A stretch of DNA of 64,000 bases from the NCBI GenBank assembly GCA_028583605.1, contig CM053331.1:12074857-12138856 (forward strand), given 5' to 3'. The DNA comes from Dastarcus helophoroides (taxonomy: Eukaryota; Arthropoda; Insecta; Coleoptera; Bothrideridae). Below the pieces are notes generated by a model. The model had not been told where the DNA came from, ran no database searches, and was given only the letters and a program-made list of their open reading frames with translations. Positions 44,090 to 56,620 of this stretch are shown here, one piece after another; positions within the stretch are counted from its first letter, which is position 1, and each line of letters opens with the position of its first letter. Both the position numbers and the translations under genes were made by a program.

Positions 44090-45560
44090 ATCAAGTTTTT
44101 TATTTTATATTTTGATCACGATTATAAAAATTCGATTTTCTCACAAAATTTCGAATTCTAAGTAAAAACTTTCAAAAAAATGCTTAAATTTCTATCTTAG
44201 TTATTAAACTTTAACTTTAATTAGGAATTTTTTTATTTTTAATTACATTTCAACTTAAAATTTACATTTTTAGAAAAACCTGATTTATCAAATATTTACG
44301 ACTTTTCGAGTTTAAAAATGCTAAGATAATTTAAAGTCGAAATTCTTAAAAAATTTGGCTTTATACCTTTAGTTTTTTTTTCAAAATTTTTCACTAACAC
44401 TGGTTTAAAATTCAGACTTCTTTAAAGTATTTTAATTTTCTCTCTCGACATTTAATTAAAAAATAAATCCCCTGGCATTTTTGAGAAAATACTAAAGGTT
44501 TCAGGAAATATCAAAATTTTTTGTCTGAATTTTGCTGAATGTTGAATGTTGTTAGTCTTTGTTAATATATTTGATTTTTTGGAAATTAGAGATTTTTTCC
44601 AAAATTTCTAATTTAAACTTGCCTTGCAATTGTTATAGTTTTCCTTTTTTCGAAAATTTTAACTTCAAAGCTTTTTTTTTTCAAAAATTATAGCTTTTTT
44701 TTTTAAGATTTAGACAAAAATTCTAAATGTCAACTTATTTTTGTTTCGAATTTAAAAAACTGAAAATTTCGAGTTGGAACAGGTAAATTTATTGAAAATT
44801 AAATTGCTCCACCTTTTGTTCGTAAATTCAAATTTCTAAAAAAGTTAATACTTTCAGAAATGTGTATTACCGAATCCATTCGGTTTTTGTAAAAGTATAA
44901 ACCGAGTCGTAATGAAACTTTTTTCTAAAACACCTTTATCCACTCTAAATGTGAACTTTTCTGGGCATTTCTGGACAAATTGAAAAACTCAAGATTAAGG
45001 TCAAAATTTTCATATAGGATATTTTTCACAAAAAGTTCAACGAAATTTCCAGTCAAAATTTTAACAAAACATTTGTGGGTTTAAAGTAAAAACCAAAGTT
45101 TTAATCTCTAAAAAAAGGTCGAAATTTTATGATTAAAGGTAAAATTAAAAAGAAACGATAATTAATTGAATAGCAAAAATTGTTTTCGAAATTCCGAAGA
45201 TTCAAATGCATTTCGACATTGCAAATTCAGATAGCAACAAAAATGCGTTAGTTAAGATTGCCCAAAATAAAAAACGTGGGAATTGAAGTTGTAGTCAGTT
45301 AGAAAAAGAGTTAGACCCTAAGAGAAAACTTGAACTTAAAAAAAGAGTCTAGTTTTCCAAAATTTAGAAGAAATATCCAAATTCCAACTGTTCGAATGCA
45401 AACTTTAAATTTGAGATAAAAGTTAAAATTGCGAATTTAAACCTAAATTTGAAAAAAAAACAATTTTTCTCCAACTGACTTCAAACTATGTTTTTAAATA
45501 GAGCAATTTCTAGAGACATTTTTCGCACACTAGTGCATGTTATAGAAGACAATTCAAAAA
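44090..45560. repeat. quasi-periodic A/T filler block
   Basis: This is the same sequence type as at 6430-8140, changing from the T-rich to the A-rich version around 44.9-45.0 kb. No terminal repeat was identified. Confidence 0.6.
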
Positions 45561-48280
45561 TAAATTTTAGGAAAGAAATATCTTACAAGTAATTTTATCA
45601 TCTTAACCATACATTTGTTTTTATTTAGAAATTAAATTAAGACAAGGCAACATGGTTCAATTGTGCTGCGTTACAATAGTAGAAGGCGTAACTTTAAGGG
45701 GACAGGGGATCATAAAAGTAATTGTTGTAAAATTACTTTTCTTTGAAATGTATGCTTGATGCTTCTTATTGTTATTATAATGGTTTAAATTTTTATTTTA
45801 TTGTTTTATTTTATTGAGTATAGATATTTCTACTCAAATTGTTCAGAAGTGTCAGTGAACTAGTGAAAGCCCATAGAAAAGGATAAATAGACAGAAACTT
45901 TCTGAAAATGGGTCCAAATCGTGTATAAAAAGGCAAAAAACAAAAAAAAAATCGAATTTAGGCAATACCCACATAAAAAACGCCGAAAAAGGTGAAAAGG
46001 TATGATCATAGGATTTTACCTAAAATCCGGTTTCCAATTATAACATTTTTTTTTTAATTCCCAACAACTTTAACGCCTAAGACCTCAGAAAATTGCATAG
46101 ATGCAGAAATTTATAAATTATTCGAAGACAATGACCTCTAGCATTATTAATGATGAGTACTTTTCTAGATCAAAAAAACTGTAAAAGTATGGTCCAGTAA
46201 TAAAAAAAATCGCAGAATTTTACTGTCAAAACAGTTTGAACATATTAAAAATTTATGCTTCGTAAAAGTTGTTTAAAAAAATCGAAAATAAAATTTCAAT
46301 TTCAACAGCTTGTATCCGAACACAGTTTTATATAAACTTTTTGATAGAATTACGAATTAGGTTGTAGTCTATATATAAAAATGGAGCCAAGAACTTTGTT
46401 ATCATAAATGAGGAATTTAAATTTTTGCGATAAAGCAACAAAGTAGCAAGAAAATATTACCAGCTAATTGAATTAAACAAACGTACAATAAACATACAAT
46501 AAATACATTAACCTTGCTACTATTGTTAAATTTATCTCAAGAGCAATACAAAAGTGTATTTCAAATTTATAACTTGGTTTCGGAATGAAAAAAGAAAGAC
46601 TTGCGTCCTATTGTGACACCTTTGAATGAAAATTATGATAGAGAAATTAATTTTGTGCAGAAAAGCTATACTACCTATTCGGTGTTGATACAATGCATCG
46701 TTTTCAGTAAAAACGCGTTTGACAATGTCCGCACATTAAAATATTTGAAATAATAAATCTAATTTGATCGTCACGAAGTTATTTGTTGTCAAAAAGATGA
46801 TACACTTAAACAAAATTTGCTCAAAATCTTGTCAAGTTACAATTCATTGTTGTACTGAGTTAGTAATTATTGTGGTGTGGCTGGAAAAAGTAAATGTAAT
46901 ATGTAATTAACTTCAAATTACTAGTACGATTGTAATCTGACAGGTTTTCAGGCAAATTTGTTAAATTTAAGTATACCAATGTCATTTTGACAAGCGTAAC
47001 ATCCTAACTTGATCGAATTAGAAAATTCATTTCAAGTATTTTAATGTGTGAAAATGTTCAGCCGCGTTTTTACTGAAAAGAGTACATTGCTTCAGCTTGA
47101 AACAGATATAAGTTTTCTACTCAGAATTAGTTGATTTGTCCTAATTTTCAGTCAAACATATCAGAACAGGACCAACAAAAAAGTTACAATAAAAATAAAA
47201 TACAAAAAAAACCTACAGCGCCCTCTACAATATGCGGCACTATTTACTCCTTCGTAATGTCCAGAAACAAGGGTAACGCCTGTATTTATCTAAAACCTAA
47301 CTGTACCAAATTTCAACATGATTAGACGTTATACCTACAACAAGACATTTTTTTTCCTTGGAGGCCTGCAACTTCTAGACGCAGCACTTTTGGCCTAAGC
47401 TGCTTAGCTTAAGTCTGTCTAAATCGGTTCTATTTGACTACGGAAAGCTATCTTTAAGCGTAATCCGATTACTTTCCTGACACCGTGTATAATGATAGCC
47501 AGCAAAGTGGTTTAAATTTGACATTTTTTTAGCGAAAATGTACCTAAAGATTGTTAATCGCTTATTTGCATTACACTAATTTATCTCTATCTTCTCTTAA
47601 AATTAATGACATTATGATCGAGACCGCATTTTGAATTTTGGAGATTTTGTAATTTAATTTATTTGACAACAAGCAGAACAGTCGTCAACGAAGTGCAAAC
47701 GAATCGAATACGTTATCGCATTACTTATCAAAGCTAATTTGAAAGGAAAAGGTACGAGCCCCAAAAAAGTAATATTCCGCATTTTGTAAATAAGATCTCT
47801 CACTTGAGAACGAAGTCTTTTATAAATCAATCCTAATTTAACCAGAAGGCTACTTTGAACGTCGTTTTATACATCTAGCTTTTATTGAGAAGAAATACGG
47901 GAAAATAATCCTACAAACTTGTATTTTTTCTCTGGAATATTTTATACATAAGATATTTTAGACCTTAATAAATTAAATAAAACGTGAATAGCTATTTCAG
48001 TCACCTTTCCTCGAAGCAGCTTTGTTTTTTTATAAATTTGTATTATTTGTATAGTACTCATATGTAGAAATTTCTATTGGTTTGATATTCTGTGAAACGC
48101 GAAAAATTGTCTTTCCTAATTGTTAATATTTTATTGAAATAACATCTTGAGGTTTTGAAATGTTTTCAAAAAATGTCACTAACCTATTTCTGTTTTCTTG
48201 GCCTGATACTGTATTAGTTTGGGGAAGGTCTCCTTAACATAGACAAATAAGCTTTATAAAAGGTTTTTTTCATATGTTAA
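45561..48280. other. non-coding stretch
   Basis: I see no gene or element here. A stretch near 47210-47325 (CCTACAGCGCCCTCTA, ACCAAATTTCAACATGATTA) has the look of a decayed dispersed repeat but could not be named. Confidence 0.4.
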
Positions 48281-48284
48281 TATA

Positions 48285-49680
48285 GAACAAAAAGATATCC
48301 ACAAAAATACCAGGCAAGATAAGAAGAATACAAAAAGGTCCATAATTGATTATTTCTTGTGGAAAAGGACAATAGAAAAGTAATAAAAGATATCAGAGCA
48401 AGACGAGGACCATAAATAAATATGGATCACTACATGGTAATTGCTAAACTAAAATAAATAAACAAGAAAAACCTTAACAGTGACACAAATGGAACAAAAC
48501 AAACAAAGTGTGAAGCAATAAGGGTACATAAACTAAGAGAAGGAGAGGTTAAAATGAATTGTAAACAACTCACAGAAAATATGTTAACAAACAAAAATAT
48601 AAATAACAAAACAGCAAAAGAACTCTGGAGACACTTTAAAACAAACATTTTTTTAGAAGCAGCAAAAGAGTCATGTGGTGTATTAAAGATAAATAAGAAG
48701 AAGAAACAAACCTCATTGTGGAATCAAGACATAAATCAAGACATAAAAGATAAAAAAGAAAAATGGAGAAAATATTAAAAACAGAACAGAAGAAAATTAT
48801 GAAGAATATAAAGAACACAGGTAGTAAAAAACCAGGTGAAGCAAGAAAAACAAAATAACTGGGAAAAGTGTGGCAAAAAAGTAAAAGAAAATAGCAAGGA
48901 TAACCAAAAACTATTTTATAAAACGTTCAAGAACATGAGAGGGAGAAAAACGGGGAACACCACAACCGTAAAAGACGAGAGAAGAGATATATTAACAGAC
49001 CATATTGAAGTAATAAATAGATGGAAAAATTATTTTTAAGATTTATTGCAAATAACTCTATATATAGAAGGAGAAGAAGAAGAAGAAGAAAAAGAAGAAG
49101 AAGATACGGATTGCATAATCGAAAAAAAAAGAACTGGAAGAAGTTTTTTAACTGGAAGACATTGCAGAAGCAATTCGGTCACTTAAAAATTGGAAAGCCC
49201 CAGGATACAACCAAACAACATCAAAAATGTTAAAATATATGGCAGAAAGTGCAACAGAATGTTTATTGAACGTATGTAGTAGCGCATGGAGAGAAGAAAA
49301 AATACCAGAAGATTGGCAAAGAGGCATAATATTACCGATTCATAAAACAGGAAATAAAAGAAAATGCACTAATTATAGGGGAATAACAATAATAAGCACA
49401 GCTCTGAGAGTATATGAAAAAATGTTAGAAAAAAAATTAAAATTATATACAGAACCAAACCTAGATGAAGCACAAAGTGGATTTCGAACAGGAAGAAGCA
49501 TGATCATATATTTACAATAAAACAGATAATAGAAAAAACTCGACTTGGTAAAACAAAAGCATATTTTACATTCATCAACCTGGAAAAAGCTTTCGAGAGG
49601 ATTAATCGAAAGAAAATATGGAACATATTACAAGAAATGTGCATAAATAGAAAATTAATACAAGCGATAAAAAGTATTCC
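48285..49680 (+). pseudogene. LINE endonuclease-RT fragment, third copy (related family)
   Basis: In order: end of endonuclease (near 48300-48430), the connection domain (NCKQLTENMLTNKNIN..., NWEKCGKKVKENSKDNQKLF), then RT with 'CSSAWREEKIPEDWQRGIIL', PIHKTGNKRKCTNYRGIT, 'LDEAQSGFRTGRSMIIYLQ' and, in the next frame, FINLEKAFERINRKKIW. It stops abruptly at about 49680, before the catalytic FADD box, at the junction with another LINE fragment. Stops at 48776, 49037 and 49518 show it is dead. A (GAA)n run lies at about 49063-49103. Confidence 0.85.
49063..49103 (+). repeat. (GAA)n microsatellite
   Basis: A nearly pure AGAAGAAG run within the LINE linker region. It encodes a run of Arg in one frame. 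Confidence 0.85.
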
Positions 49681-50070
49681 TGAATGATTTCGAGATCCCG
49701 ATTAATCATCTGTATCTACTGTTTCCTTAGTCGATCCGAGGAAGCGACGGATAATGGTTTGTCGGAGACAAAAGGTGACATCAAGGCTACTATCATCTGC
49801 GTAGCTGTATATAGGATTGAATTGAAGCTAAGAGATCGTTTATGTGTAATAGAAACATAGTAGGAGACAAGACAGGCTCCTGAGGCACCTCTACATTAAT
49901 CGTAAATGTCCCGGATGAGATGACATCGACGATGACCTGAAAAGATCTGTCAGCGAGAAAATTGGATATCAAATGACAGAGTTCAGGAGGAAGACCATAC
50001 GTTGCTAATTTGGCGAGAAAAGATCGGTACCAGACTCTGTCAAAAGAAGTCCAAATCTTAGCTGTTAAAA
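49681..50070 (-). pseudogene. LINE RT fragment, same family as 18106-19680
   Basis: On the plus strand, GATTTCGAGATCCCGATTAA, GGCTACTATCATCTGCGTA and GAAAAGATCTGTCAGCGA match 18194-18490 closely. On the minus strand this is the RT region around the SVLSP and thumb motifs. It is bounded on the left by the opposite-strand LINE of a different family. Confidence 0.85.
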
Positions 50071-50289
50071 AGAATCAGGACTCATTTTAACACCTAGCAC
50101 CATCTATTAACAAAAAAACTATTCAACTGAATGAGCTGAATACGTGAAACCTGCGAAAGGGACCCAAGTACTTTGGTTCCTTTCTTTAAAACAAAAATAA
50201 AGTTAAAAACGCAAGCCTGAGAAATTTAGCTTTTTGCCTCCTTCGAATAATTATGTTATTTTATTAAATATCAAGGTATGTTGAATCAA

Positions 50290-50494
50290 GTTTGGTGGAA
50301 CGGACTGGTCCTTGATTATCTTTAAAAATTGAACTACAGAACTTGTCCCCTGAAACCAAGAAAGACTAAAAAATACAACAAACGTTGCTCTAACGCGTTT
50401 CGACAGCCAAGCTGTTATCTCTCTAACATGACAGCTTGGCTGTTGTGTTTTTTAATATTTCTTGGTTTCAGGGGACAAGTTCTGTATTTCAATT
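50290..50494 (+). mobile_element. HP foldback element, copy F (full hairpin)
   Basis: The leader GTTTGGTGGAACGGACTGG is followed by arms CGTTTCGACAGCCAAGCTGT and ACAGCTTGGCTGT around a short loop, then the right arm to TTCTGTATTTCAATT. TATGTTGAATCAA (50277-50289) and TATATTGAATTAA (50495-50507) flank it as a 13-bp duplication with two mismatches. Confidence 0.9.
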
Positions 50495-50509
50495 TATATT
50501 GAATTAAAA

Positions 50510-51325
50510 TACAGCTTTGTTTTTTTTTTCACATCGAGATTTTTTTATTGATGACATGCATATTTCAGAACTATTTAACAATTTTCATCAATAAACAAAC
50601 ATTAATGAACTTAAAATTAAATTTTTGCCTAAAGAGCTAATAGTAATAATTAAAAATAATGCTAAAGAGACTAAGAGAATCAAAAAGACTAATGGTTATC
50701 TTTTTCTACTTCTTTCAAAACTGCTGTTCAATTTTTTCTCATATATTTTCAATCAGATTCGTTTCTCTTTAACAACCAGCAGTATTCTGCATCATGTTTG
50801 AGTCTATCTTCTTTGGTATTTGTTCTACATAAGCTTAATACCTTGTTTTTTACTTACGATACCAAGATTCTCAGGAAAGAACTCAATATGAGAATGCAGA
50901 AAATGTAACTTTATCTTTATATTGCAACCCAGTTTATGAAAATTGCTGAGCAGATCGGTCTTGTTATTTGTTAAAAAAATGTTTCTTTTCAATTACAGTC
51001 ATGTTTTTTTTTAATTTGGCGTCGTGTCGGAACATTTGTTAGCATTCGAGTTGGATATACCAAGTCGACGAGATCTAACAAGATCGAAAAAGGTCTTTGG
51101 TTTCCAAACTTCGAATCTAATAAATGTTCAAACCTATTGGTCTGTGCATTAGAATCCTTGTCTTCTGGGAACTTTCCTAGAGAGCAACCTCTTCGCTAGG
51201 TGGCATTGTTTTAACTGTTGATAGTTCAGCTACTATGCACGCCTGCAGGGCTGCATGAATTTGCAGTCTAGGTTGTATTCTACTTGTATACTCAAAAGTA
51301 TACCAGCAAATTAAGACTTTCACAA
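50510..51325. other. unidentified stretch, possibly decayed minus-strand coding
   Basis: It is less AT-biased than its neighbours and has several short minus-strand open pieces (for example EQIPKKIDSNMMQNTAGC), the look of an old transposase. No family could be named. Confidence 0.3.
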
Positions 51326-51329
51326 AACT

Positions 51330-53054
51330 CGCCGAGTTTTAGAAATGTCGACAAAATTTGACTTGAAAAATTTCGAATTGTTATCACATTTATCCTAAAA
51401 TCTTTGATCTCTTTCTCGAAATTTTAATTTTTTTTTAAACATCGATTTATTTCTCGAAATTTCGCATTTTTTCATACGTTTTTGTTTTTTAAAATTTCGA
51501 TATTTTTCCTCAAGAGTACTAGTTTTTTTTTTGAAAATTTCGATATTTCTCTCAACATCCGTCTATTTTTAAAATTACGGCTTTATCTCAACTTTTTCCT
51601 TGAAATTCGTCTTTTTTTTTCTAAAAATTTAGATTTTTTCAAAATTCGTTTTTACATAAAGAGTATGCTCAAAATTTGATAATATTTTCTCAAAATTTGA
51701 CAATATTTTCTCAAAATTTTACATCCTACGCGAATATTCATTTTCTCTTAAAATTTCGTATTTTCCTCAAAATTCGCCCATTTCGGAATTGCGACTATTT
51801 TTTTCAAATTTTGCCCTTTATAAGTTTCTACTTTATGCAAAAAAATTTTAAATTTCTGTACAAAAATTCCATTTTTCTTTCCTCGAAATTTGTCCTTTTT
51901 CTGGGAATTTTGACTTGTTTGTAAAATTCAATTGCTTTACACTTTGCCTTTATTCGCTAAATTTGACTTTGTTTTCTTAAAATTGACATTCTCTGAAAAA
52001 TTTTTCTCGATTTAGAAGGTTTTCTCGAAATTTTGATTATATGTTTTAAGGTTTCGTGGTTTTTTTCAACACTTCAGCTTATTGGAATCTGAATATCCAA
52101 ACATTTCGACTGGATTTTTAAAATTATACTTTGTTTACGGCCTTAAAAGTTGGACTTTTATCTCAAATAGTGATATTCAACATTTCTCGAAATTTTGACT
52201 TTTTTATGGAAATTCATCTTTTTCGAAATTTCGAATTGGTTCCCAAAATTTTACATTTTGAAGGAAATTTTCGGAAATGGAAATGTCGCTATTTTTCTTT
52301 ACTTCCATCCTTTTTCTGAAAGACGACTTTTTAGAAATTAAAACTTTGAAATTTCAAACTTTATCCGAAAATGGGAAGTAATTATGTTTTTAGAAACATT
52401 GACTTTTTCTTCGAAATTGGCTTCCTTTTATACCGTAATGTACAAAGTTTTATTTTGCAAAAAAGAACCACAAAAACGTAAAATTTCAGAAGATAAGTTA
52501 TTTTTGATAAAGTGTATGTACATACACAATTTTCATTTGTTTTTTCATTATATTTTAAGTCAAAATATGTTATTGGTAAAAATCTATTTATATATAGTGG
52601 TAATTTGTAAATTAGTTTCAATCTTTAACTACTATCATTTCTCAATAACTGTTAACTGTACCATTCTGCAAAAAGTCGTCCATATTATATTTGGAAGAAA
52701 GCAAATTTCTAATAGAATATCCGTATTTTATGGAAAAACTTACATCAAAATTTTGCCACAAATGTAGACATTTTTAAAAGAAAAATTTTTGAGATAAAAT
52801 TACCAGATCAAAATGGCTATTTTAAAATGAAATACAATTTTAAGAAAGTAATAATTTATTACATGAAACCAGAAATTTTATAAAGAAAATCAAAATGTGT
52901 AGGAAAAAACCCAAAATTTGTAAAATTTGATTTTCAAAAATTAGAAATTTTGAGGAAAGTTAAAATTTTGAAAAAAATATATATTTATGCATCGGACCGG
53001 ATTCGAATCGTCACGGGCCGGATGTGACCCGCGGAACTCTGTTACCCATCCCTG
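51330..53054. repeat. A/T filler ending in a hAT terminus
   Basis: Filler units ('TTTCTCGAAATTTT' and 'TTTTCAAAATTCG') run to about 52985. They are followed by CACGGGCCGGATGTGACCCG and GTTACCCATCCCTG, ending at 53054. The reverse complement starts CAGGGATGGGTAAC, a usual hAT terminus. No left end was found, so the element is truncated. A 127-codon frame at 52384-52767 has only AT-rich composition and is not considered a gene. Confidence 0.6.
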
Positions 53055-53399
53055 ATTTATACGCTGCGTAAATCAGCAAATTATTTTTCATTTTATATCA
53101 CTATTTAACTTATTCTTACTAAAAGCTATTCTAGCTATCCATCAGAATTAATTGCCAACATTGATCGTTTACTAGCATATCATTTTAAAATTTTCTTATG
53201 GTTTGTTGCAATTAAAAACTGATTTGTTTATCTAAATTATATCATTATCGGACTGACACTCTGATAATCATCCTTCGTTAGTGGTAGAACAGCTTAAGAG
53301 TTCAAGAACTCATCAAAGTTTTCCCTGTAATTGGTATTTCATGCCCTTCGTGGATTGTCAGCATGCACCTTGCGAAAATAATTTTTTTGATCCACTTAC
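53055..53399. other. non-coding; would be intron 1 of the candidate gene
   Basis: No element is recognised. If the exon at 53400-53496 is real, this is the first part of its first intron (minus strand). Confidence 0.4.
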
Positions 53400-53496
53400 C
53401 GGGCTCCTTAAATCCATTGCGGAAATTATTTGCTGTCAAAACGTACGCGCACTGGCATACAAACACTAAAAGTAACGCCGGAACCAAAATACTCAT
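53400..53496 (-). CDS. candidate first coding exon of a secreted host protein
   Basis: On the minus strand an ATG at 53496-53494 opens MSILVPALLLVFVCQCAYVL followed by TANNFRNGFKEP. A short hydrophobic core followed by small residues (AYVLTA) is a good signal peptide. After KEP the sequence is G|GTAAGT (GTAAGT at 53399-53394), a perfect 5' splice site in phase 1, and the frame past it would continue as intron. Upstream, GTTTTATAACG (53696-53686) could be a TATA box. No second exon was recognised, and the protein family is unknown. It is the only host-gene signal in the window that is not part of a repeat. Confidence 0.45.
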
Positions 53497-53685
53497 GATG
53501 TAACAAAGTTAAGTGAATATCGACGAACGCAAGAACAAAACGCGGTTCTCGTTTTACTTTCTGGGTTACATATAATGAGAAATATCTGTAAACTGGACGA
53601 TAGATAGCAAACGACACTGAAAGAAGAGGTGGGAAAGTCATAAACAGAAAGTGGTTTCTGATCATAAGTTGCGACAGACCACTTT

Positions 53686-53696
53686 CGTTATAAAAC
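53686..53696 (-). promoter_or_regulatory. possible TATA box for the candidate secreted gene
   Basis: GTTTTATAACG on the minus strand lies about 190 bp upstream of the ATG, with ATCAGA about 35 bp downstream as a possible initiator. This is weak on its own. Confidence 0.25.
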
Positions 53697-54045
53697 AACG
53701 TGGTGTCGATGAAGAATTAAGATTCTAAATCCTTCTATGAAATTAATAGTAAACTTATTAAAATGCAAAAATTAAGTACATTATATTTTACAACTCTTAC
53801 TTTATGAATCTGAATCTGTAATAGCTAGTTATTTAGTACAGAACTTTTCGCTTAAGCAGTATTTCACTTTAAAGGATTTTATTTTTTTTATCGATTTTTA
53901 GTCATTTAGCATCTTCATAATATTCCTCAGCTATTAATAATATACGATTTTATAACATTTACTTGGGTCAAAAGAAACGAAGGGAAAGGTAATCTAATTG
54001 TGATTCCTGCTTAGTTCACATGATTTGCAGGACTTCGTTTACTGT

Positions 54046-54195
54046 ATTTTGGTTTAGCGCCCTAGTCCTGGGTTATCTTCAAAAATTGAAATACACATTT
54101 GGTCCCCTGAAACCAAGAAAGATTAAAAAACACAACAAAGGTGGCTCTAACGCCTTTCGATAGACAAGCTATCATCTTTACAGAGATACAGTATC
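54046..54195 (+). mobile_element. HP foldback element, copy G (right arm lost)
   Basis: A diverged leader (GGTTTAGCGCCCTAGTCCTG) is followed by TTATCTTCAAAAATTGAAAT, the left arm with CCCCTGAAACCAAGAAAG and CGATAGACAAGCTATCATC, and it ends in the loop region near AGAGATACAGTATCTCTCT. The right arm is absent. Confidence 0.85.
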
Positions 54196-54258
54196 TCTCT
54201 AAAACTCTTACAAGTATTTCTGAGAAGATTTAGAGTTCTAGATGATTTTTTACATATA

Positions 54259-55557
54259 CGAGGTATGTTCAAACAGTAAAGTGACTTTTCAAGTTCATGG
54301 GCAACGTACATTCGATTATCGATTTTTTGTTGTTGTTGTGTTGGTACACATGTCCCGAACATATGTTCACAGTTTCAAGTACCTAGCATACTTAGTTTGT
54401 TTTTGACAGATAAAAAGGTTAGACGTATTTTGTTGTGCTCGGCGATTTTCTATTATTATAAAAAATGAAGCAAAGAATTTGCATCAAATTTTATGTGAAA
54501 TGGAATCAAGTGCTCCAAGACACTTGAAGTGTTGACCATGGCGTATGGTAAGTCCGCTCTAATTAAAAAGAATGTTTACAAGTCGTACAAACTCTTCCAA
54601 GATGGCCGAGAAGAAGCCGACGACGAACCTCGCTCTGGACGCCCCAACACGTCAACAACAGAAGATATGGTCGAAGCTGTGCAGAAAATTGTTTTTGAAA
54701 ATCGTCGAATTACCATAAAAGAAGTTGCCGAGAATGTTGGCATATCAGTTGGCTCGTGTCATGCAATTTTTTCGGATGTTTTGGGCATGAGACGTGTATC
54801 AGGGAAGTTTGTTCCGAAACTTCTGAATTTTGATCAGAAGAATGAGCATCGCTCAGAAGCTCTTGAATGGCCTCAGTGATGATCCTGAATTGCTCAAAAG
54901 GGTCATAACTGGTGACGAATCATGAGTATATGGTTATGAAGTCGAAACCAAAGCCCAATCATCCCAGTTGAAGCACCTAGCAGAGCCAAAACCGAAAAAA
55001 GCACGCCAAGTCCCATCAGATGTCAAAGTTTTACTCACTGTTTTTTTCCGACTACCATGTCGTAGTGCATCAGGAGTTTTTACCTCAAAGTCCTACGTTC
55101 AATAAGGAGTATTACCTTGAAGTTATGCGCCGTTTGCGAGAAGCAATACGAAAAAAACGTCTGGAATTGTGGAAAAATAATTTTCATGGCTTTTGCATCA
55201 CGATAATGCACCTGCTCATTCATCGTTGCTTGTGAGAGGTTTTTTGGCCAAAAACAACACGGCAATCATGCTTCAGCCACCATATTCATGGGATTTGTAT
55301 CCTGCGACTTTTTTCTGTTCCCAAAACTTAAAAGACCTATGAAAGGACGGAGATTTGCAACGACTGATGAAATAATAACTGGATCGCTAGAGGAGCTCAA
55401 GGCTATACCAAAAAATGCTTATGAGAAGTGCATTGAAGATTGAAAAAAGCGTTGGCACTGAGGGGGATTACTTTAAAGGAAACAGTATAAATGTTGATGA
55501 ATAAATAAATATTTTTTTCATAAAAATATAGTCACCTTACTTTTTGAAAACACCTCG
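54259..55557 (+). mobile_element. mariner element, third copy, nearly full length
   Basis: The termini CGAGGTATGTTCAAACAGT (54259) and the inverted CGAGGTGTTTTCAAAAAGT (ending 55557) are flanked by TA on each side (54257-54258 and 55558-55559). Length is 1,299 bp, as usual for mariner. It encodes one transposase pseudogene. Confidence 0.95.
54463..55495 (+). pseudogene. mariner transposase pseudogene
   Basis: The N-terminal region reads RICIKFYVKW, then (after a frame change at about 54520) YKSYKLFQDGREEADDEPRS, GRPNTSTTEDMV and 'ITIKEVAENVGISVGSCHAI', the HTH pair and linker. The catalytic blocks are TGDES (first Asp, about 54911-54925), LLHHDNAPAHSSLLVR (second Asp; about 55193-55238) and PPYSWDLYPA followed after a 1-bp shift by DFFLFPKLK (third Asp). 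It ends EGDYFKGNSINVDE at about 55490. Stops and frameshifts near 54845, 54923, 55045 and 55300 inactivate it. The three catalytic Asp codons are still present. It is a different subfamily from the copy at 94-1089. Confidence 0.93.
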
Positions 55558-55571
55558 TATGTAAGTGCTTT

Positions 55572-55887
55572 AAACAATATGTCCAAAAAGTATGAAATAT
55601 TGCCTGCACCTGTTGAAACAAACGTTTTAGAAAAAAATGACCTTATTAAAGCTTGAATGGTAATTAATAACAGTTGCTATGGTAACATCAATTTTTTTTT
55701 ATGTTTACAACTTTTGTTGCCTTGAAGACATGATCATTTTTATTAGATAGCAACCTATATATTTTTTATTACTTTGCCATAGTATCCGTCGTCAATAACC
55801 ATTCAACTTTTATTAAGGTCATTTTTCTCTAAAACGTATATTTCAAGAGTTACAGTCAATATTCCATACTTTTTGGACAGACTGTAT
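55572..55887. mobile_element. foldback MITE of Tc1/mariner type
   Basis: TGTCCAAAAAGTATGAAATA (from about 55580) and its inverted partner TATTCCATACTTTTTGGACA (to about 55879) are followed inward by 80-100 bp of further complementarity, including AAAAATGACCTTATTAAAG. The right end continues GACTGTATA, typical of Tc1-type termini with a TA target. There is no coding sequence. Confidence 0.8.
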
Positions 55888-55889
55888 AT

Positions 55890-56620
55890 GTGTCTTCTTC
55901 AGATTTAATGCTCCAAAAATAATTCTTTAAAAATATTAAATTCTACATGAGCTTTCTTACTTTGTCATTTTAGACTCTAAGCAGTTTATCCAAATTTGTC
56001 TTTGGGTGTTAAAAACCTTAAAAAAGTTTCTTTAAGCACCTTTAATGCCAAAATGATAATTTTGTGTTTAAATCAGTAGTTCTAGATGAATGTCCTTGAG
56101 AGTATAAAGGATTAATTGAGTTTGTCTGAGTTTATGGAATTTTAAAAGAAATTTCCCAAATTTTGAAAATTCTTCATGATTTTCGTTATGATTTTGGAGC
56201 TTTAGATAAATGTCCTGAATTTAGGGATTAAGTAATAATTGAAAACGTTAAATAGCCTTTTAAAAAGTGCTTTAATTTCTGTAACAATTTGGAGTAGGTA
56301 AGTTTCCTTAATAACTATCTGCTCTAGATCAGTTTTCTTGAATTTTAGGGCTATAGATAGGTTTGCTTAAAACTCCAGAGCTTTAAAAACTTTTCAAACT
56401 CTGAATTTCTTAATAGCCTTTCATTATAGATTTTTTATCATAGTTAAGTATTTTAGAAAAGTATGTTGTAAAATGTTAGGGCTCTAGAGAATTAATAATT
56501 ACTTCGTCTTAACATTATCTCCACCTTCTTTCATTAACTATCCAAATACAAAAATTAGAAATTTCTCAATATTTTCATTTATTTAAATTTTAATAAGTTG
56601 CCGATTTCATTAAACAGGAT
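55890..56620. other. non-coding stretch
   Basis: No gene or element is recognised. Confidence 0.45.

Noticed and set aside
52384..52767. 127-codon plus-strand open frame
   Set aside because: It lies in A/T filler, with composition dominated by Ile, Phe, Lys, Tyr and Leu codons expected from AT-rich DNA, and has no motif or exon signal.
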